Shown here: piece by piece, positions 45,978-57,417 of the stretch | Numbering within the stretch: position 1 is the first letter of the stretch | Layout of the letters: every line of letters begins with the position of its first letter | DNA from: Heterocephalus glaber | Lineage: Eukaryota > Chordata > Mammalia > Rodentia > Bathyergidae | Direction of reading: 5' to 3' | DNA: 64,000 bases | NCBI RefSeq assembly: GCF_000247695.1 | Contig: NW_004624734.1 | Location: 8,086,633 to 8,150,632, forward strand | Notes under the pieces: model-generated | Databases searched by the model: none | What the model saw: only the letters and a program-made list of their open reading frames with translations | What the model was told of the DNA's origin: nothing | Made by a program: the position numbers and the translations under genes

Positions 45978-46412
45978 TGTTTTAGTTACTTTCTCATTGC
46001 CAGGACAAAATACCTAACACCCAGAAGTTTAAGAAGGAGAGGTTTATTTTAGCTCACAATTTGTAGAGGTTTCAGTTCATAGTCAGCTAGCTTCAAGGTA
46101 GAGTGCTGCAGCAGGAGAGCATGGCAGAGAAGAAACAGTCCATAGCATGGCTGGCAGGAGGCAGTGAAACATCAAGCCTCTCTGTCCCTTTTATTCTATT
46201 CAGGCTATAAGCTTATTGGTTAGTGCCACCCACACTCAGAGTGGGCTTTCCCATTATCCACACCCAGAACTATGCTAAACCAATCAGTGAACTAATTTAG
46301 TAATCACACACCCTTAATCTATATTCACACACCCTAGATCCAGCCACCTCTAAAAAGCCCCACCTGTGAGTGCATGAGGCTTTTGGGGGACATCTAGAAA
46401 CAAGCCATAATG
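45978..46412 (-). mobile_element. Solo MaLR-type LTR
   Basis: TGTTTTAGTTACTTTCTCAT start; GAGGTTTATTTTAGCTCACA and AAGCCCCACCTGTGAGTGCA inside. The duplication CAAGG lies at 45973-45977 and 46413-46417, although the last two bases are TG instead of CA. Confidence 0.75.
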
Positions 46413-46439
46413 CAAGGTGGTGAGCGTGCTAGTGCTACT

Positions 46440-46620
46440 GCTAATTGTTGGGAGTATGCATTTACTCTGTGCCAGGCTTTCCTGAGAGTTCATTCTTTTA
46501 AGTCACTAAAGTTCTGTTTACCTCATGTCACAGATGAGGAAATGGTGACACATTGTCAAAAGCTGTAAGTCAATAAGTGGAACAGACAGGATGCAAAACT
46601 TTTGAATCCTTTGGAATTAT
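46440..46620 (+). mobile_element. MIR SINE
   Basis: TTTACTCTGTGCCAGGCTTT and CACAGATGAGGAAATGGTGA are MIR landmarks. Confidence 0.65.
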
Positions 46621-47285
46621 CAAATGAAGTAGATGCTGGGTCTGATGGGTGGGAAGGAACAGGTTGGCCATGAGGGGTTGGGATTATACTCCTGGGTGTG
46701 TATGCAGTGCTATTTGTGCAAAGGTGTTTCCAACATGGTTTAATCCATTTGATAATACAAAGCAAAAGTGACCATTACCTTTCTGACTTTACTCTTTGAA
46801 GAAGAAACAGAAGCACTGAGAGGTGAAACATCTTCCAAGGCACCCAGAGGGTGGGCGGCCAGTTCTTGCAGCACATGGGGCAGCTGATGGCTAGTGTCAT
46901 GTGCTTCCTAGCTTGGCTATCAGTGTGAGGCCTGCTCAGGGGCCACAAGCCCATTGCTATCCCAGCACATCCTCAAGTGAGCTAGGCACTAAACAGACTG
47001 AATTTTACCTGCAGAATTTTTTTCCCTCTGCAAAACTTTATTTTAGATTTCAAGTTTTTAAAAAAGACAAAAAATGATTCCTTATAGCAAAAAGCAAATG
47101 TTGCCTGTAAAAGTGCCTACAGTAGATTCTACCCTGATGCTGGCCATGGAGGGAAATGTTTGTTTTCTTTTATACAACATCTCCTGGGTGTTTCTCCCAG
47201 CAAGACAGCTAGGGCATTCATGGACAGCCATGGGTCCCCAAACTTGTGACAGCAGGCATACTCCAGAGAGAAGGTATTAGGTTTC
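46621..47285. other. Unassigned DNA
   Basis: A MIR-like 3' half may lie near 46790-46960 (GAAGAAACAGAAGCACTGAG). No gene recognised. Confidence 0.35.
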
Positions 47286-47640
47286 TGTTATGGTTCAGGT
47301 CTAAAACGTCCTCCATTTCATGAACATGAAATCTCATGTTCAGAGGTGGGGCTTTTGGAAGGTGATTAGATCATGGGGAAGCTATACTCATCAGTGGATT
47401 AACACTTTGGTGAGTTCAGTAACTGAATATGCTGTCAGGGAGCTGGTTGGGGGTGGTTCACTGTGGGTGTGACCTGGAAAGGTACACAGTAAAACCTTGG
47501 ATTGCAAGTAACTTGTTCTGTGAATGTTCTACAAGATGAGTAAACATTGCTAATAAAATTTAACTTGATAAATGAGCAATGTCTTGCAATACAAGTATTA
47601 TGTGATGCCAAATGTCACGTGGTTACAACTGAGCCAATGG

Positions 47641-47641
47641 T

Positions 47642-47686
<45 letters not shown>

Positions 47687-47688
47687 GC
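47641..47688. repeat. (CT)n microsatellite
   Basis: About 24 CT units with one TTT interruption, inside the Tigger element. Confidence 0.9.
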
Positions 47689-47692
47689 AGGA

Positions 47693-48058
47693 TTGTGGGT
47701 GATCATCTCCCAACAGCAAGAGGTTGTAGTGGAGATCTTGTCTGCAGAGGAGGAGGAGAAAAAGGCAGCGGAATCCCTCACTTCAAATGAGATTAGGGAG
47801 ATGCGTGAAATGTGGGCAACTGTGCAGAATTTTGTAGAAAAGCACATGAATAAGGCTGTAGCAGTGCAAGCAATGAATCTGTTTAACAATGCAATGTCAC
47901 ATTTCTGCAAAATCCTAAAAAGGAAGCAAAATCAATTGTCACCGGATAGGTTTCTTGTTAAAGCTGCACAAAAAGAAAAAGGTTTCATTGAGCCAAGGAT
48001 AGCAGTGATTCCATTAATGATAATGAAAGTCATCTCCTCTCTTGTTTCCCTCACATGA
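47693..48058 (+). pseudogene. Tigger transposase C-terminal remnant
   Basis: An open frame of 121 codons includes E-E-E-E-K-K-A-A-E-S-L, M-W-A-T-V-Q-N-F-V-E-K-H, N-K-A-V-A-V and L-K-R-K-Q-N-Q-L-S. These words fit the C-terminal tail of Tigger/pogo-type transposases, which in related genes lies beyond the DDE catalytic core. The catalytic core and DNA-binding domains are absent, and the N-terminal methionine is fortuitous. Confidence 0.65.
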
Positions 48059-48513
48059 GCCATGAAAGTTTTCAAAGGTAAGTGCAGGTTAATTTATTTT
48101 TTTAATATTTTGTGTTTTCTTTATTATTATTTTCTATTATATTACAGTATAGTAATCATTTTTATAAGAATACTTTTGGGTTGTGGAATGAATCATCTGA
48201 GTTTCCATTATTTATATGGGGTAAATTGCTTTGATATACAAGTGCTTTGGATTACAAGCATGTTTCTGAAATAAATTATGCTCAGAAACCAGGGTTTCAC
48301 TGTATTCTTGTCTTTGACTCCTGCCCCCCACCTGCTTCCTGGCTGTCCCAAGGTGAGTAGCGTTCTTTCTCGGTGCCCTTCTACAATGCTGTTTCTGCCT
48401 TGGAGCCAACTGACCATAACTGAACCCTCTAAACCATGAGCCAAATAAAACTGTTCTCTTTTAATTTGGGGCATTGGGTGTTTCATCCTAGGAACAGGAA
48501 AGTCACTACTACA

Positions 48514-48829
48514 AAGATATTTACATCAGGAAGGAGGAGTTTCCTAACGAATGAGAGCTTGGATTCTTATCCTCCCTAGAGCAGGTGGGCCAGGCCTGAA
48601 TATGAAATAGAAAAGCCCGAAGTATTTTATTCAAGAATGCCTGGGTTTACTTACCTGGCAAGGGAGATACCATGATCACGAAGAATGCCTGGGCAGATGG
48701 TGTTTTGGAGAAGAGGCTACCACCCAGGCCTCCAAGAACCTGGGCTTGGATTTTGTGTTTTCTACTTGGTTACTGGACCCTGGAGGACTCCCTCCCCAGC
48801 TCTCAGGACCAGAGATCTTGCCAGTTTGA
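48514..48829. other. Unassigned DNA
   Basis: No repeat or exon recognised. Confidence 0.35.
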
Positions 48830-49030
48830 TGGTTAAGGCTGTGGACTGTGGTGGACCAGCTCTGTGTGGGTCTGAATCCTGGTGACAGGGATTGTGACAT
48901 TGGACAAATCACTTGTACTATTACTGTTCTATTGCCTTGTGTGTAAATAGGAGATGATGGACACCTAAGAAGATCAGATGAGTAACTGTGGGCCACAGGC
49001 TAGGAGGCACTTGGCATGTGGTAGCACCAG
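48830..49030 (-). mobile_element. MIR SINE
   Basis: GGGTCTGAATCCTGGTGACA, TTGGACAAATCACTTGTACT and GAGGCACTTGGCATGTGGTA keep the reverse MIR order over almost the full element. Confidence 0.68.
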
Positions 49031-49545
49031 GTGACATCCACTGTATGATCAAATTAGGAAGCGATCACCCAGCTTTGGGGCTGTTGTGGAATCCACGGAT
49101 ACTTTATCAACTGCATAGGGCTGTGCTGAGGCAGATCCTGCTTGGAACCCTTTCCTCTCCAAGACCTGTCCTCTGTAGAAACTCTGGAACCAATCTTGGA
49201 AGACACACACTGGAGCCTGGGATCTCAGCTCACCTCTGGCTCTCCACTCACCACCACCCACCCTTCTCCATAGGCTCCCTCCTACCTGGGCCAGCTGTCC
49301 ACAGAATCTATGATGAAGAACTCCCCATCCTGTCTCTCACCCCTGAGCTCACCACCCTCCTTTGACCAAGATGCTCAGTGTGATCTTGTCCCTGCCTGGC
49401 ATCGCCCATCTAACACCAGAGTCCTCTGATGCTCTTCTTCAGCTCTAACTCAGTGGGAAGAGATCCTGGAGCACCATTCTTCTTTGTGTTTGGGGAATGC
49501 TAGGACCAGTGCTACATCTGGCAGAGACGGTCAAGGAATGTGTTA

Positions 49546-49577
<32 letters not shown>

Positions 49578-49584
49578 GGCTATG
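49031..49584. other. Unassigned DNA with (TG)n
   Basis: A (TG)n microsatellite lies at 49543-49574. Nothing else recognised. Confidence 0.4.
49543..49574. repeat. (TG)n microsatellite
   Basis: About 16 units with one CG variant. Confidence 0.9.
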
Positions 49585-49740
49585 CGGCTATGCCATCTTC
49601 TCAGCAGACCTACCAAGTAGGCACTGTTGATGTCCCTCTTCTATAGAGGAGGGAACTGAGTCTTCAGAGGTTAAATAACTTGCTTGAAATCCAACAACTA
49701 AGCAGGAGAACAGGGTTTCCAGCCCAGGCAATCTGTCAGC
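49585..49740 (+). mobile_element. MIR SINE
   Basis: AGAGGAGGGAACTGAGTCTT and AGAGGTTAAATAACTTGCTT are MIR core and post-core words. Confidence 0.7.
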
Positions 49741-49999
49741 AGAATTGTGCTTCTCATCCCTAGCATGTGTGGCCCCTGTGGATGAATGAGCATCCACCTG
49801 GACATTAGAGCAGAATCGGATTGAGCTGAGTGAGTTGTCCAACTGCAACTTCTGGATTATTTTCTTGGGTGAGTGGATGTATTCGCTGTGACCTAACTCA
49901 GCTCCCTGGTTCAGTTGACTTCTAGTGTCCTGTTTGTCTTAGATCTTGGGGTCAGAGGCTGGAGGCACATTTACATTCACCTGAACTGTCCAGGGCTTA
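49741..49999. other. Unassigned DNA
   Basis: Nothing recognised. Confidence 0.35.
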
Positions 50000-50115
50000 A
50001 GGGTAAACCTTTGAATCACAACTATTGCTTCCTAGCTGATGACCTGGGGCAAATTAAACCCTTCTAGAGCCTCAGCTTCCCCATGTTTAACTTGAAATGA
50101 CTCCTAAGTCTTTTT
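50000..50115 (-). mobile_element. MIR SINE fragment
   Basis: GATGACCTGGGGCAAATTAA and CCTCAGCTTCCCCATGTTTA are reverse MIR core words. Confidence 0.62.
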
Positions 50116-50554
50116 GTTTTGATTGTCTCTGAGCCCTATTTTTGTCTTCTGTAAAGACCTGTGGGCCTTTGGATCTTTAAGGCCATCTCCAGGCTCATTT
50201 CAGAGCGGGTGGCACAGCTGACTGACTCTTCAGTGTAATGTGCATTGCCGCAGTGAGGACCCAGGGTAATACCTTTTGCTGTCCCAGCCAAAATAGTATT
50301 GCCGGCTTAAAAGATTTTTTTAAAAGGAAGAGCATAGAAAAGGAGAATTACCCTGATAGGGTGTTGACTTTGCCTCCCGAGTTAAATCTAGGGGAGAATC
50401 CTTGCTCAAAGTATTCCAACAAAATGTATCTCTGAAATTAAACATGATAGCTGAATCAACATTTGAAGGGCAATATCTTTTTTCTTATATTTCTCTGACA
50501 TAGATAATTCTTAATTAATTATTTGTTTGATCAACAAACACTGTGCTTTTAGGC
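50116..50554. other. Unassigned DNA
   Basis: Nothing recognised. Confidence 0.35.
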
Positions 50555-50775
50555 ACTAGGCTAATGCTGTGTATTTGGAAATAATAATAATAATGCCTCA
50601 TGTTAAGGACCAGGACCTAAGATAAGTGTTCTTTACATATCATCTTATTTAATCCAAACCTCTGAAGTAGGTGCTTTTATCTTCCCCATTCCATAGGTGG
50701 AGGAACAGGCTGGTCATGATTAAGTAACCTGTATCACAAGTATTAAATGGCAGAGCCTAGATTCAGACCCATTAG
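50555..50775 (+). mobile_element. MIR SINE
   Basis: AAGTGTTCTTTACATATCAT, TTATTTAATCCAAACCTCTG and ATGGCAGAGCCTAGATTCAG preserve nearly the whole MIR. Confidence 0.72.
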
Positions 50776-51219
50776 TATTTGTGGTCTGGTAGGGGAACTC
50801 CTTATCCTTTCTTGGAAATGCAGCAGTAGGTATTTTCACACCCTTGTACAGTGCACCTGAAAGCATCTTTAGAAGCTCTTTCAGTTTAAGATGGAAGGGG
50901 AGATACAGTGTGAGATGAGCCTCCCAGCTGGCCTCCTAGGCAGGTGCCAATCCCTAAATCCCTCCTGTCAAGACAGTCTGCAGCGGCCACCGCTGGAGGA
51001 GAAGAGGTGGAGGTCATGCAGCAAACCTCCCAGGTGCTGTGGCAAAGGTCTTCATAAGGAATAGTGGGGACGTGAAGGAGATGGGCTCCCCTGAGAGGAG
51101 GGCCTGGGCACACACTCATCTTACGCTACTCAGTATAACTAACCCCAGCTGCCATAGCAGAAAAAATCTCAAAATTTCAGTAGCTTAGCACAACACAAAT
51201 TGATCCCCACTCCAGTGAG
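50776..51219. other. Unassigned DNA
   Basis: Nothing recognised. The end near 51125-51200 (GCTGCCATAGCAGAAAAAAT) has a distant MaLR look. Confidence 0.3.
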
Positions 51220-51745
51220 TGTGGTGGGTAATTTTATGTGTCAATTTAATGGGGCTGAATGATCCCCAGATAGGTGGTACAACATTATTTCCAGGTGTGT
51301 CTGTGAGGGTGTTTCCAGAGACATTAGCATTTGAAAAAACAGACTGAGCAAAGAAAATCACCCTCAGCACTGGAGCGGGCATCCTCCAATCTGCCAAGAG
51401 CCCACATTGAACAAAGAAGTAGAGGAAAGGAAAGTTTGCTGTCTGAGCTGGGACATCAGCTCTGCAGCTGTCAGGTCTTCAGACTCAGATCAAGACTGGT
51501 ACCATTAGCTTCCAAGTTCTAGGTCTTGGCATTTGGACTGCAATTTATGCTGTCAATTCTGCTGGTTCACCAGCCTTTGTACTGGGACTGAATTATACTT
51601 TTAGCTTTCTGGGTTCTCCAGCTTGCAGACATAAAACTGCAGAACTTCTCAGCTTCTATAATCTATTTTCCATCCATCCATCCATCCGTCTACCCAGCAT
51701 CCAGTTGATTCTGTGTCTCTGGGGAACTCTGGGTATTCTTGTTGG
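51220..51745 (+). mobile_element. MLT2-like ERVL LTR
   Basis: TGTGGTGGGTAATTTTATGT, TGTGTCTGTGAGGGTGTTTC, GACATTAGCATTTGAA and GGTTCTCCAGCTTGCAGACA follow the MLT2 LTR in order. A (CCAT)n tract (51670-51688) has grown near the 3' end. No internal genes are attached. Confidence 0.72.
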
Positions 51746-52099
51746 CGTTTTCTTCCCCAACGCCATCCATGTACCAATGTCTCTTCCATATTGTGGCTGT
51801 ATAACCCCATGGAGTCTCGGAGTCCTTTGCTGGGTCTTCCATGTCTGAGTAGGAAACAGGGACAGGGTAATGGCTAACCATGGAATGTTCTTCATAGGCT
51901 AGGCCTTGAGTGGATTACATCTCTTCTGAATCATAGTCTGATGTTCAAAATGCAGAGATTCAAGCTTCAGACTAGCTGTGTGTGCAAGAGGAAAGGAGCA
52001 GGTTGGGAGGACAGCTGGTCAATCTCTGCCACTGACCTCTACACCAAATCCAGCTCTCCTGCAACTGCTTCTCTTTGGATATGAGTTGGGAGATTGGAG
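51746..52099. other. Unassigned DNA
   Basis: Nothing recognised. Confidence 0.35.
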
Positions 52100-52700
52100 C
52101 TGGGGCAAACGGAACAACCACCTGGACAAAATGTATCAAGGATCATAAAAACCCAAGGCTAACAGGTTAAGCAGGATGTTTCCCAAGGAGAGATGTGTGC
52201 AAAGCATAGGACCCCACATGATTCCAGATTCTGGCAGAGTACTATACGCAGAACCAATCAGAAAGTGACATTTTCAATCCTTTATTTGATTCAGGTGCTG
52301 TTTGTAGGGCCAATCAGAAGATGATGTTCTCAATCCTTCATTTACAGGTGGGCACAACCAATCAAAACACACTGTTTCTGATCCTTCATTTACATCTGGC
52401 TTAGATTAAGTGAAACATGATGGGACAAATGTCCCAATGTCTTATTGCATGAGGTGAGGTCAACCCAAGTATTTTGCATACTAAAGACTCCTTTTGCTTT
52501 ATCCTCAGGCAGTCTGAGCCTTTACACCACCCTGCTCTCACCCTGCACAGAGTACATTTTTTCTAACTTCAACAAATGCACCCCCTTGCTGCCCTTTCTG
52601 TGTATCTCGTCTGATTCTTTGTTGGGGACACCAAGGACCTGAAAAGCAGCCCCTGGAACCTACCATCTGGCATCAGATGGTGTCTGCTCCCATCCAGGTG
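52100..52700 (+). mobile_element. Probable class I ERV LTR
   Basis: Three diverged 45-57 base units, each starting with a CCAAT box (ACCAATCA at 52253, GCCAATCAG near 52309, ACCAATCA near 52357) and containing CAATCCTT(C/T)ATTT, lie in the U3-like part. Downstream, TTCTTTGTTGGGGACACCAA resembles an R/U5 end. No gag, pol or env is visible. Edges are approximate. Confidence 0.45.
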
Positions 52701-53232
52701 TGTGCTGCTGAGCTCATTTGCAGTTCCATGCTGGAGCATCCGGTCTTGGGCATAAAATGTGCTCAGCTCTTTTCCGTTAACACATTGGCAAGTGCACAGA
52801 TGATGTCTGGATTTGCCCCTTACTCTGACATAATTCGGAGCTAGCATCATGATTTGCAAATGTAATTCTTAGCTGTGTACATAAAGAATTCTAATTTGGA
52901 AAAGCCCTTTGATAGCGAAGGACCTTTATTCTTTGGAAACCTACCTGTTCTAATAAAGGAAAACTCAGCACTGTCCTTTACAGAACGCAGGGCAATGAAT
53001 TAAAATTCCTGTGTGTCATTTCAGCACAAGGCTCATAAACCCTCAGCTAAAATACAACGGTAAACATCACTGTTCTCTCCAAAAGAGAACAGTGTTGACT
53101 TCTTTCACATTAAATCCTGTTACTGGGTTCACGGTGGTCACTATGATTGGTCAGGAACCTACCATCAAAGGAAGACAGAAGTCAGGCAGCTGCAAATACA
53201 TAAGGTGGCCCTGAACTGCCATCTAAGCCAGC
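52701..53232. other. Unassigned DNA
   Basis: A small inverted repeat occurs at 53072-53095 (CTGTTCTCTCCAAAAGAGAACAG-like hairpin). Nothing else recognised. Confidence 0.35.
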
Positions 53233-53437
53233 ACTCCACAGCCCCAGCACTACTGACTTTTGGGCTGGATCTCTCTTTGTTGTGGACAGCTGTCCTGTGC
53301 ACCACTGGATGTTGGTGGCATCCCTAGGCTTCCTACCAGAGGCCAGTAGCACCCCCCAGTTGTGCTAACTTCAGATCCCTCTAGACATTGCCAAATGCCC
53401 CTGGGGCACAAAATCACTCTGAGTTGAGAACTGCTCA
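53233..53437 (-). mobile_element. MER20-like hAT-Charlie element
   Basis: GCACTACTGACTTTTGGGCT, GGACAGCTGTCCTGTGCACC, TAGACATTGCCAAATGCCCC and TGAGTTGAGAACTGCTC are the reverse of MER20 in order and almost full length. Confidence 0.75.
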
Positions 53438-53974
53438 TCTAAAAGTCCTGGACAGACAGTGTATTCTCGAAGGCCACGTTTCCTGCTCTACAAGGAACAT
53501 GCAGCTCACCAGGCACTATCTTTTTTTACATGCACCTCAGCTTTGTGCAAGGAAGTGTGACTATGAGCTCTGAGCTCCCACTGTTCCTCACCCGTATTCC
53601 TGGCAGAGGCTTGGGTTGGAGGGATGGGGTGCATCCTTCAGTTTGTTCAGGGTCCCAGCAAGATTTATGCAACATATCACACCAGGCAGCATCCACAACA
53701 GTGTGTGTTCTGAGGGAATCTCAAGGGCATTCCCCTTGGCGGGCCTTGGCTGGTAGAGGATTTGTCAGAGAGAGAACTCACCAGTGGCAGGGGCTCACAG
53801 CTGTGGGAGGGGCATCTCTGGGGCTCTCTGTACCCACCGCCCTAACTCAGTGGAGAGCATTGCTCAGCGTGACTCTTGGACTTTCAAACTAAAGCTTGCA
53901 GAGGGCATCATGAGTCCGGTTCTATGTCTGATGTGTCCTTGTAGGTTTCAGTTCAACAGCAGTCTTGAGTGAGA
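53438..53974. other. Unassigned DNA
   Basis: Nothing recognised. Confidence 0.35.
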
Positions 53975-54080
53975 AACATTGGCCCCATTTTACTGATGTG
54001 GAAACTGAGGCTAAGGTTGAATCACTTTCCCAAGGACTCAGATCTTAAGTCTTTCATCCCATGAACCCATCAAGTCCCAG
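53975..54080 (+). mobile_element. MIR SINE fragment
   Basis: CCCCATTTTACTGATGTGGA then AACTGAGGCTAAGG is the MIR core. Confidence 0.65.
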
Positions 54081-54879
54081 CAATCGAAGTGTTCTTTCCA
54101 CTCTTGCAAGCTACAACTTAAAACTCAGAGTAAAGAGGATATTTGCGGTTGTGAGATCCCCCACAGTAACTGGCCATGGTGACCCCTGGGAGATACAGGG
54201 TTTCACAGAACGTGTCCATCTCTCTGCCTCCCTTGGCTGGACACCCTGGGTGTGTGTGTGTGGGGGAATGCTGGGGGCTCTTGTTCTTCTGTATGTGGTG
54301 ATGGTGACACGAGGAGCTGTCCTCATAGCAGTTCTGGCAAATGTCTGTGCCTTTTCCACGTGAGTCCATTCCTGCCTGTTTTGTTCCCCTGCTCTTCAAC
54401 ACAGCTGGTTCTGTTCTCCATAAAAACAGGACTGGATCTCTCTCAGGGGGCTAGGTCTTGTTTTTGTTTTTCAGAAATGTAATTAAAATCTGCAGAGTTC
54501 ACTAATTCTGGAGAGAAGATGAGCTCTCCTGATGATGCAGCTCCTTCCTGTGTTTGTTACCTCAGCCACCTTTGAGTATGCAGTGCTTTAAGGGAGGCTC
54601 TTTGTTTTTTCAGAGTAGTTAGTATATATTAGTTTAACCACTTTTAATGATGAGCAATTAAAATTCAGTAAGCAAAACAAAGTGCGTAGAAAGCATGGCC
54701 ACATCTTTCAGATGGTCCCAGAGGTGCAGAGACAGTGAGACAGTGGAACACATAGTTGGTCAGCAGGGTGGGGCTGGATTTGGGCTGTGGGCATGACGTG
54801 CACTCTCTCAGCGTTATAATGATGGGACACTTTCTGGGGGGAACCTGACAAGTCCATCCTTCTCCATTAAACTACCATG
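54081..54879. other. Unassigned DNA
   Basis: Possible MIR 3' half near 54710-54790. No gene recognised. Confidence 0.3.
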
Positions 54880-55080
54880 TTCATAGGCGTTTTTGTTGTG
54901 TGAGGTCTTCTCATTTAATTATTGCAAATTTTATGCCTTATATATTATTATCTTAGTTGATAGATGGAGAAATGGAGGCCCCTGTAAGATAAAGGCCTCA
55001 AGCATAAACAAAGAAGTGGTTTACTTGCATAGTTGTGTGGAAACCCAGGCCTGCCCCTTCCACAGCACCACGCTGTGTCT
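54880..55080 (+). mobile_element. MIR SINE
   Basis: TATTATTATCTTAGTTGATA, GATGGAGAAATGGAGGCCCC and GGAAACCCAGGCCTGCC keep the MIR order. Confidence 0.6.
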
Positions 55081-56235
55081 CTGCCTTGATCACAATGAGC
55101 TGGGACATTCAGAAATGGGTGCCGAGTCAGAGGACAAAAGTGATGTTGTGCTGGGAGACAGGTGGCTGATGCACTCCATGAAGAAACAACTCTGTGACAT
55201 CCTGCATTGAGTTGTGGACGGTCCAAGGTTAGGGAGACAGAGACCAATCAGAAAGTTGGGAAACAGAAGGAAAGAGGAAGTGAGACAAAAAGGAAGCTGA
55301 CAGTTGGAAGGAAAAAGAAATCTTCCGGGGGTGGACAACAGAGCAAAACAGTGCGCCTTCCGAATGCATGCAGAGGAGGGGAAATAGAAGGCAATGTTGG
55401 CCTAACCACCTTCTACCTAGAAAAATGGAAGGGATTTCAGAGAAAACAAGGAATGGAGGAGGTGTGTGTGCCAAGGCAATCTGCAAGTCCAATGATGCTA
55501 AAACTCACGGAGGTGCACTTTTGAAACCCCGTCCTCTGAACACCAGGAGAAGAGAACACTTTGATCCCTGTTTGCTTTGTGTTGCTAGGCTCCCTTGTAT
55601 CTCACAATGAGCCACATGGAGAATAGCAGAGGTATCAACTGTGTCAAGAAGATTGTCACACTAAAGCCCCTGGTCAGCCTTTTTGGTGGATCAAATGAAT
55701 GAGGCCTAAGTGATGTTTCATGCAAAAGAGAGGTCACCTTCTCCCTCCATCATGTTTTCTACCTTAGCCCATAAAATAAGATCCTCTGTCCTTTTAGGAA
55801 TGTCTGAAAGATGTTTTCCCCTTTAGTCTTTCCCTATCAAGTGAGGAGTGAGGAGCAGGGACTTAATGGGGTTGGAAGACTAAGGAAAGAGACTGAACTC
55901 GGGGCTGTGCTGTCCCTCCTGCTCTGTCTCCAGAGGGTAAGCAAGTGGAGGTGGGGCCCAGGCCAGTCTTGGTGACGCACCTGACCCCTTTTTGGCCTCT
56001 CTGTGATATGAGTCTGTTCTGATTCTCCTTTAGCTGCTTGGTTAACTATTCTCTGCAGACACAACTCCCTCATTGTGTCTGTTTCATAATTTCTTGACTT
56101 CCTGGAGAAGGTGCCGGGCCTTCTACGATGTGAAGAGTTATTAGGAAGTAGTCAAGTGAAGACAGATCACAACAGTCCCAACAGAGGGCATGGCATGAGC
56201 AACAGCAAGTAAGTTAGGGATGGGATGCTGAGTAC
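55081..56235. other. Unassigned DNA
   Basis: Short frames only; nothing recognised. Confidence 0.35.
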
Positions 56236-56248
56236 AGGCTACTATTTC

Positions 56249-56994
56249 TTTCTTTCTTTTTTAAAAATTTTATTTTATTGGTACATTTTAGGTATACAAT
56301 ATAATGACATTCATCATTGGAAATTTGCACCTTTACATAGTCTCTCTTGGTTCTTATTTTTTCCCCTTCGCCTAGCCCTCCCTTCAACCCCTCCACCCTT
56401 CCCTGTTTACAAAGACTTTGCTTCCATTTTTTCCTTTTCCTCATATTAATTCCATTCCCTTCTTTCCTTTCCCCTAGCCCTCCCACTTCCTTCCCCTTTG
56501 CCCCTTTTCTTCCTATTTCACGTGACCTATTATACATTTAGTCCTTATTTACACTTTCAGTTTCTCACACCAGAGAAACTATTCGGTATTTACACATGTG
56601 TGTCCTATTTATTTCACTTAAGAGTATGGCCTCAATGTGCATCCATTTAGCTATAAATGTCTCTAATTTCTCATTCTCTATGGCGGAGTAGTACTCCATT
56701 TTATAAAAATAAACACATTTTCTTTATCCAGTTTCCAGTTGATGGGCATTTGGGCTGCTTCCAAGTTTTAGCTATTATGAATTGTGCTGCTATGAACATG
56801 GGTGCACGTATATCACTGTGGTATGATTCTTTTAATTCTTTGGGGAAGATCCCCAGCAGGGGAACAGCTGGGTCAAACGGTACTTCCAGTCCTAGTTCTT
56901 TTGATTTCCACAGTGGTTGCACCACTTTACACTCCCACCAGCACTTTCCCCACAGCCCAGCCAGCATTGTTATTGGTTGATTTCATGGTAGCAT
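56249..56994 (-). mobile_element. 5'-truncated L1 with target duplication
   Basis: Reverse L1 3' UTR (CTATTATACATTTAGTCCTT, TACACTTTCAGTTTCTCACA) and the end of ORF2, homologous to 3012-3760. The duplication AGGCTACTATTTC / AGGCTGCTATTTC lies at 56236-56248 and 56995-57007. Only about 746 bases were inserted, and the frame is broken. Confidence 0.88.
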
Positions 56995-57064
56995 AGGCTG
57001 CTATTTCCACAGAATGGGAGGTGAGGCAGCATTGCTAGGAATCAGACTGGAGCGGTCAGTTTGG

Positions 57065-57417
57065 TGTTAGTCAGTGTTCTGTCACTAAAACAAAGACCTG
57101 AGATAATCAACTTATAAACAGGAAAGGTTTATTTTGGCTCACAGTTATGGAGAGTCCAGTCCATGACCAGTTGGCCACTTTGCTTTTGGATGTGTGGTGA
57201 GACACGATGTTATGGTAGGGTGTGTTTAGAAAAACAAAACCCCCCACCTCCTAATGAGGGAGCAAAGAGAGAGGAAGAGAAAGTGGTAGAATCCCAATGT
57301 TCCCTTCTAGGGCACATCCTCAGTGGCCTGAGGACCTCCCATTTGGCCCCACTGCCCCATGGGGTCATGATAGAGACCAAGCCTTTAACATGTGGACCTA
57401 AAATCCAAACTGTAGCA
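57065..57417 (-). mobile_element. MaLR/MLT-like LTR
   Basis: TGTTAGTCAGTGTTCTGTCA start, then GGTTTATTTTGGCTCACAGT and ATCCAAACTGTAGCA end. Similar to the LTR at 35914 rather than the 12922 group. Confidence 0.68.

Larger units (their letters stand above)
47487..48302 (+). mobile_element. TcMar-Tigger element, internally deleted
   Basis: The ends CAGTAAAACCTTGGATTG and CCAGGGTTTCACTG are imperfect terminal inverted repeats. The TA duplication is kept on the right (48303-48304) and mutated to CA on the left. A (CT)n tract at 47641-47688 has expanded inside it. Only the 3' part of the transposase remains. Confidence 0.75.
47286..48513 (+). mobile_element. MaLR-type LTR split by a Tigger transposon
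   Basis: The left part (47286-47486) begins TGTTATGGTTCAGGTC and contains GTTCAGAGGTGGGGCTTTTG and GTGATTAGATCATGGGG. The right part (48303-48513) has ATGAGCCAAATAAAACTGTT and ends near CACTACTACA. It is the only copy of this LTR group in plus orientation. Between the halves lies the Tigger element, so the LTR is the older of the two. Confidence 0.75.
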
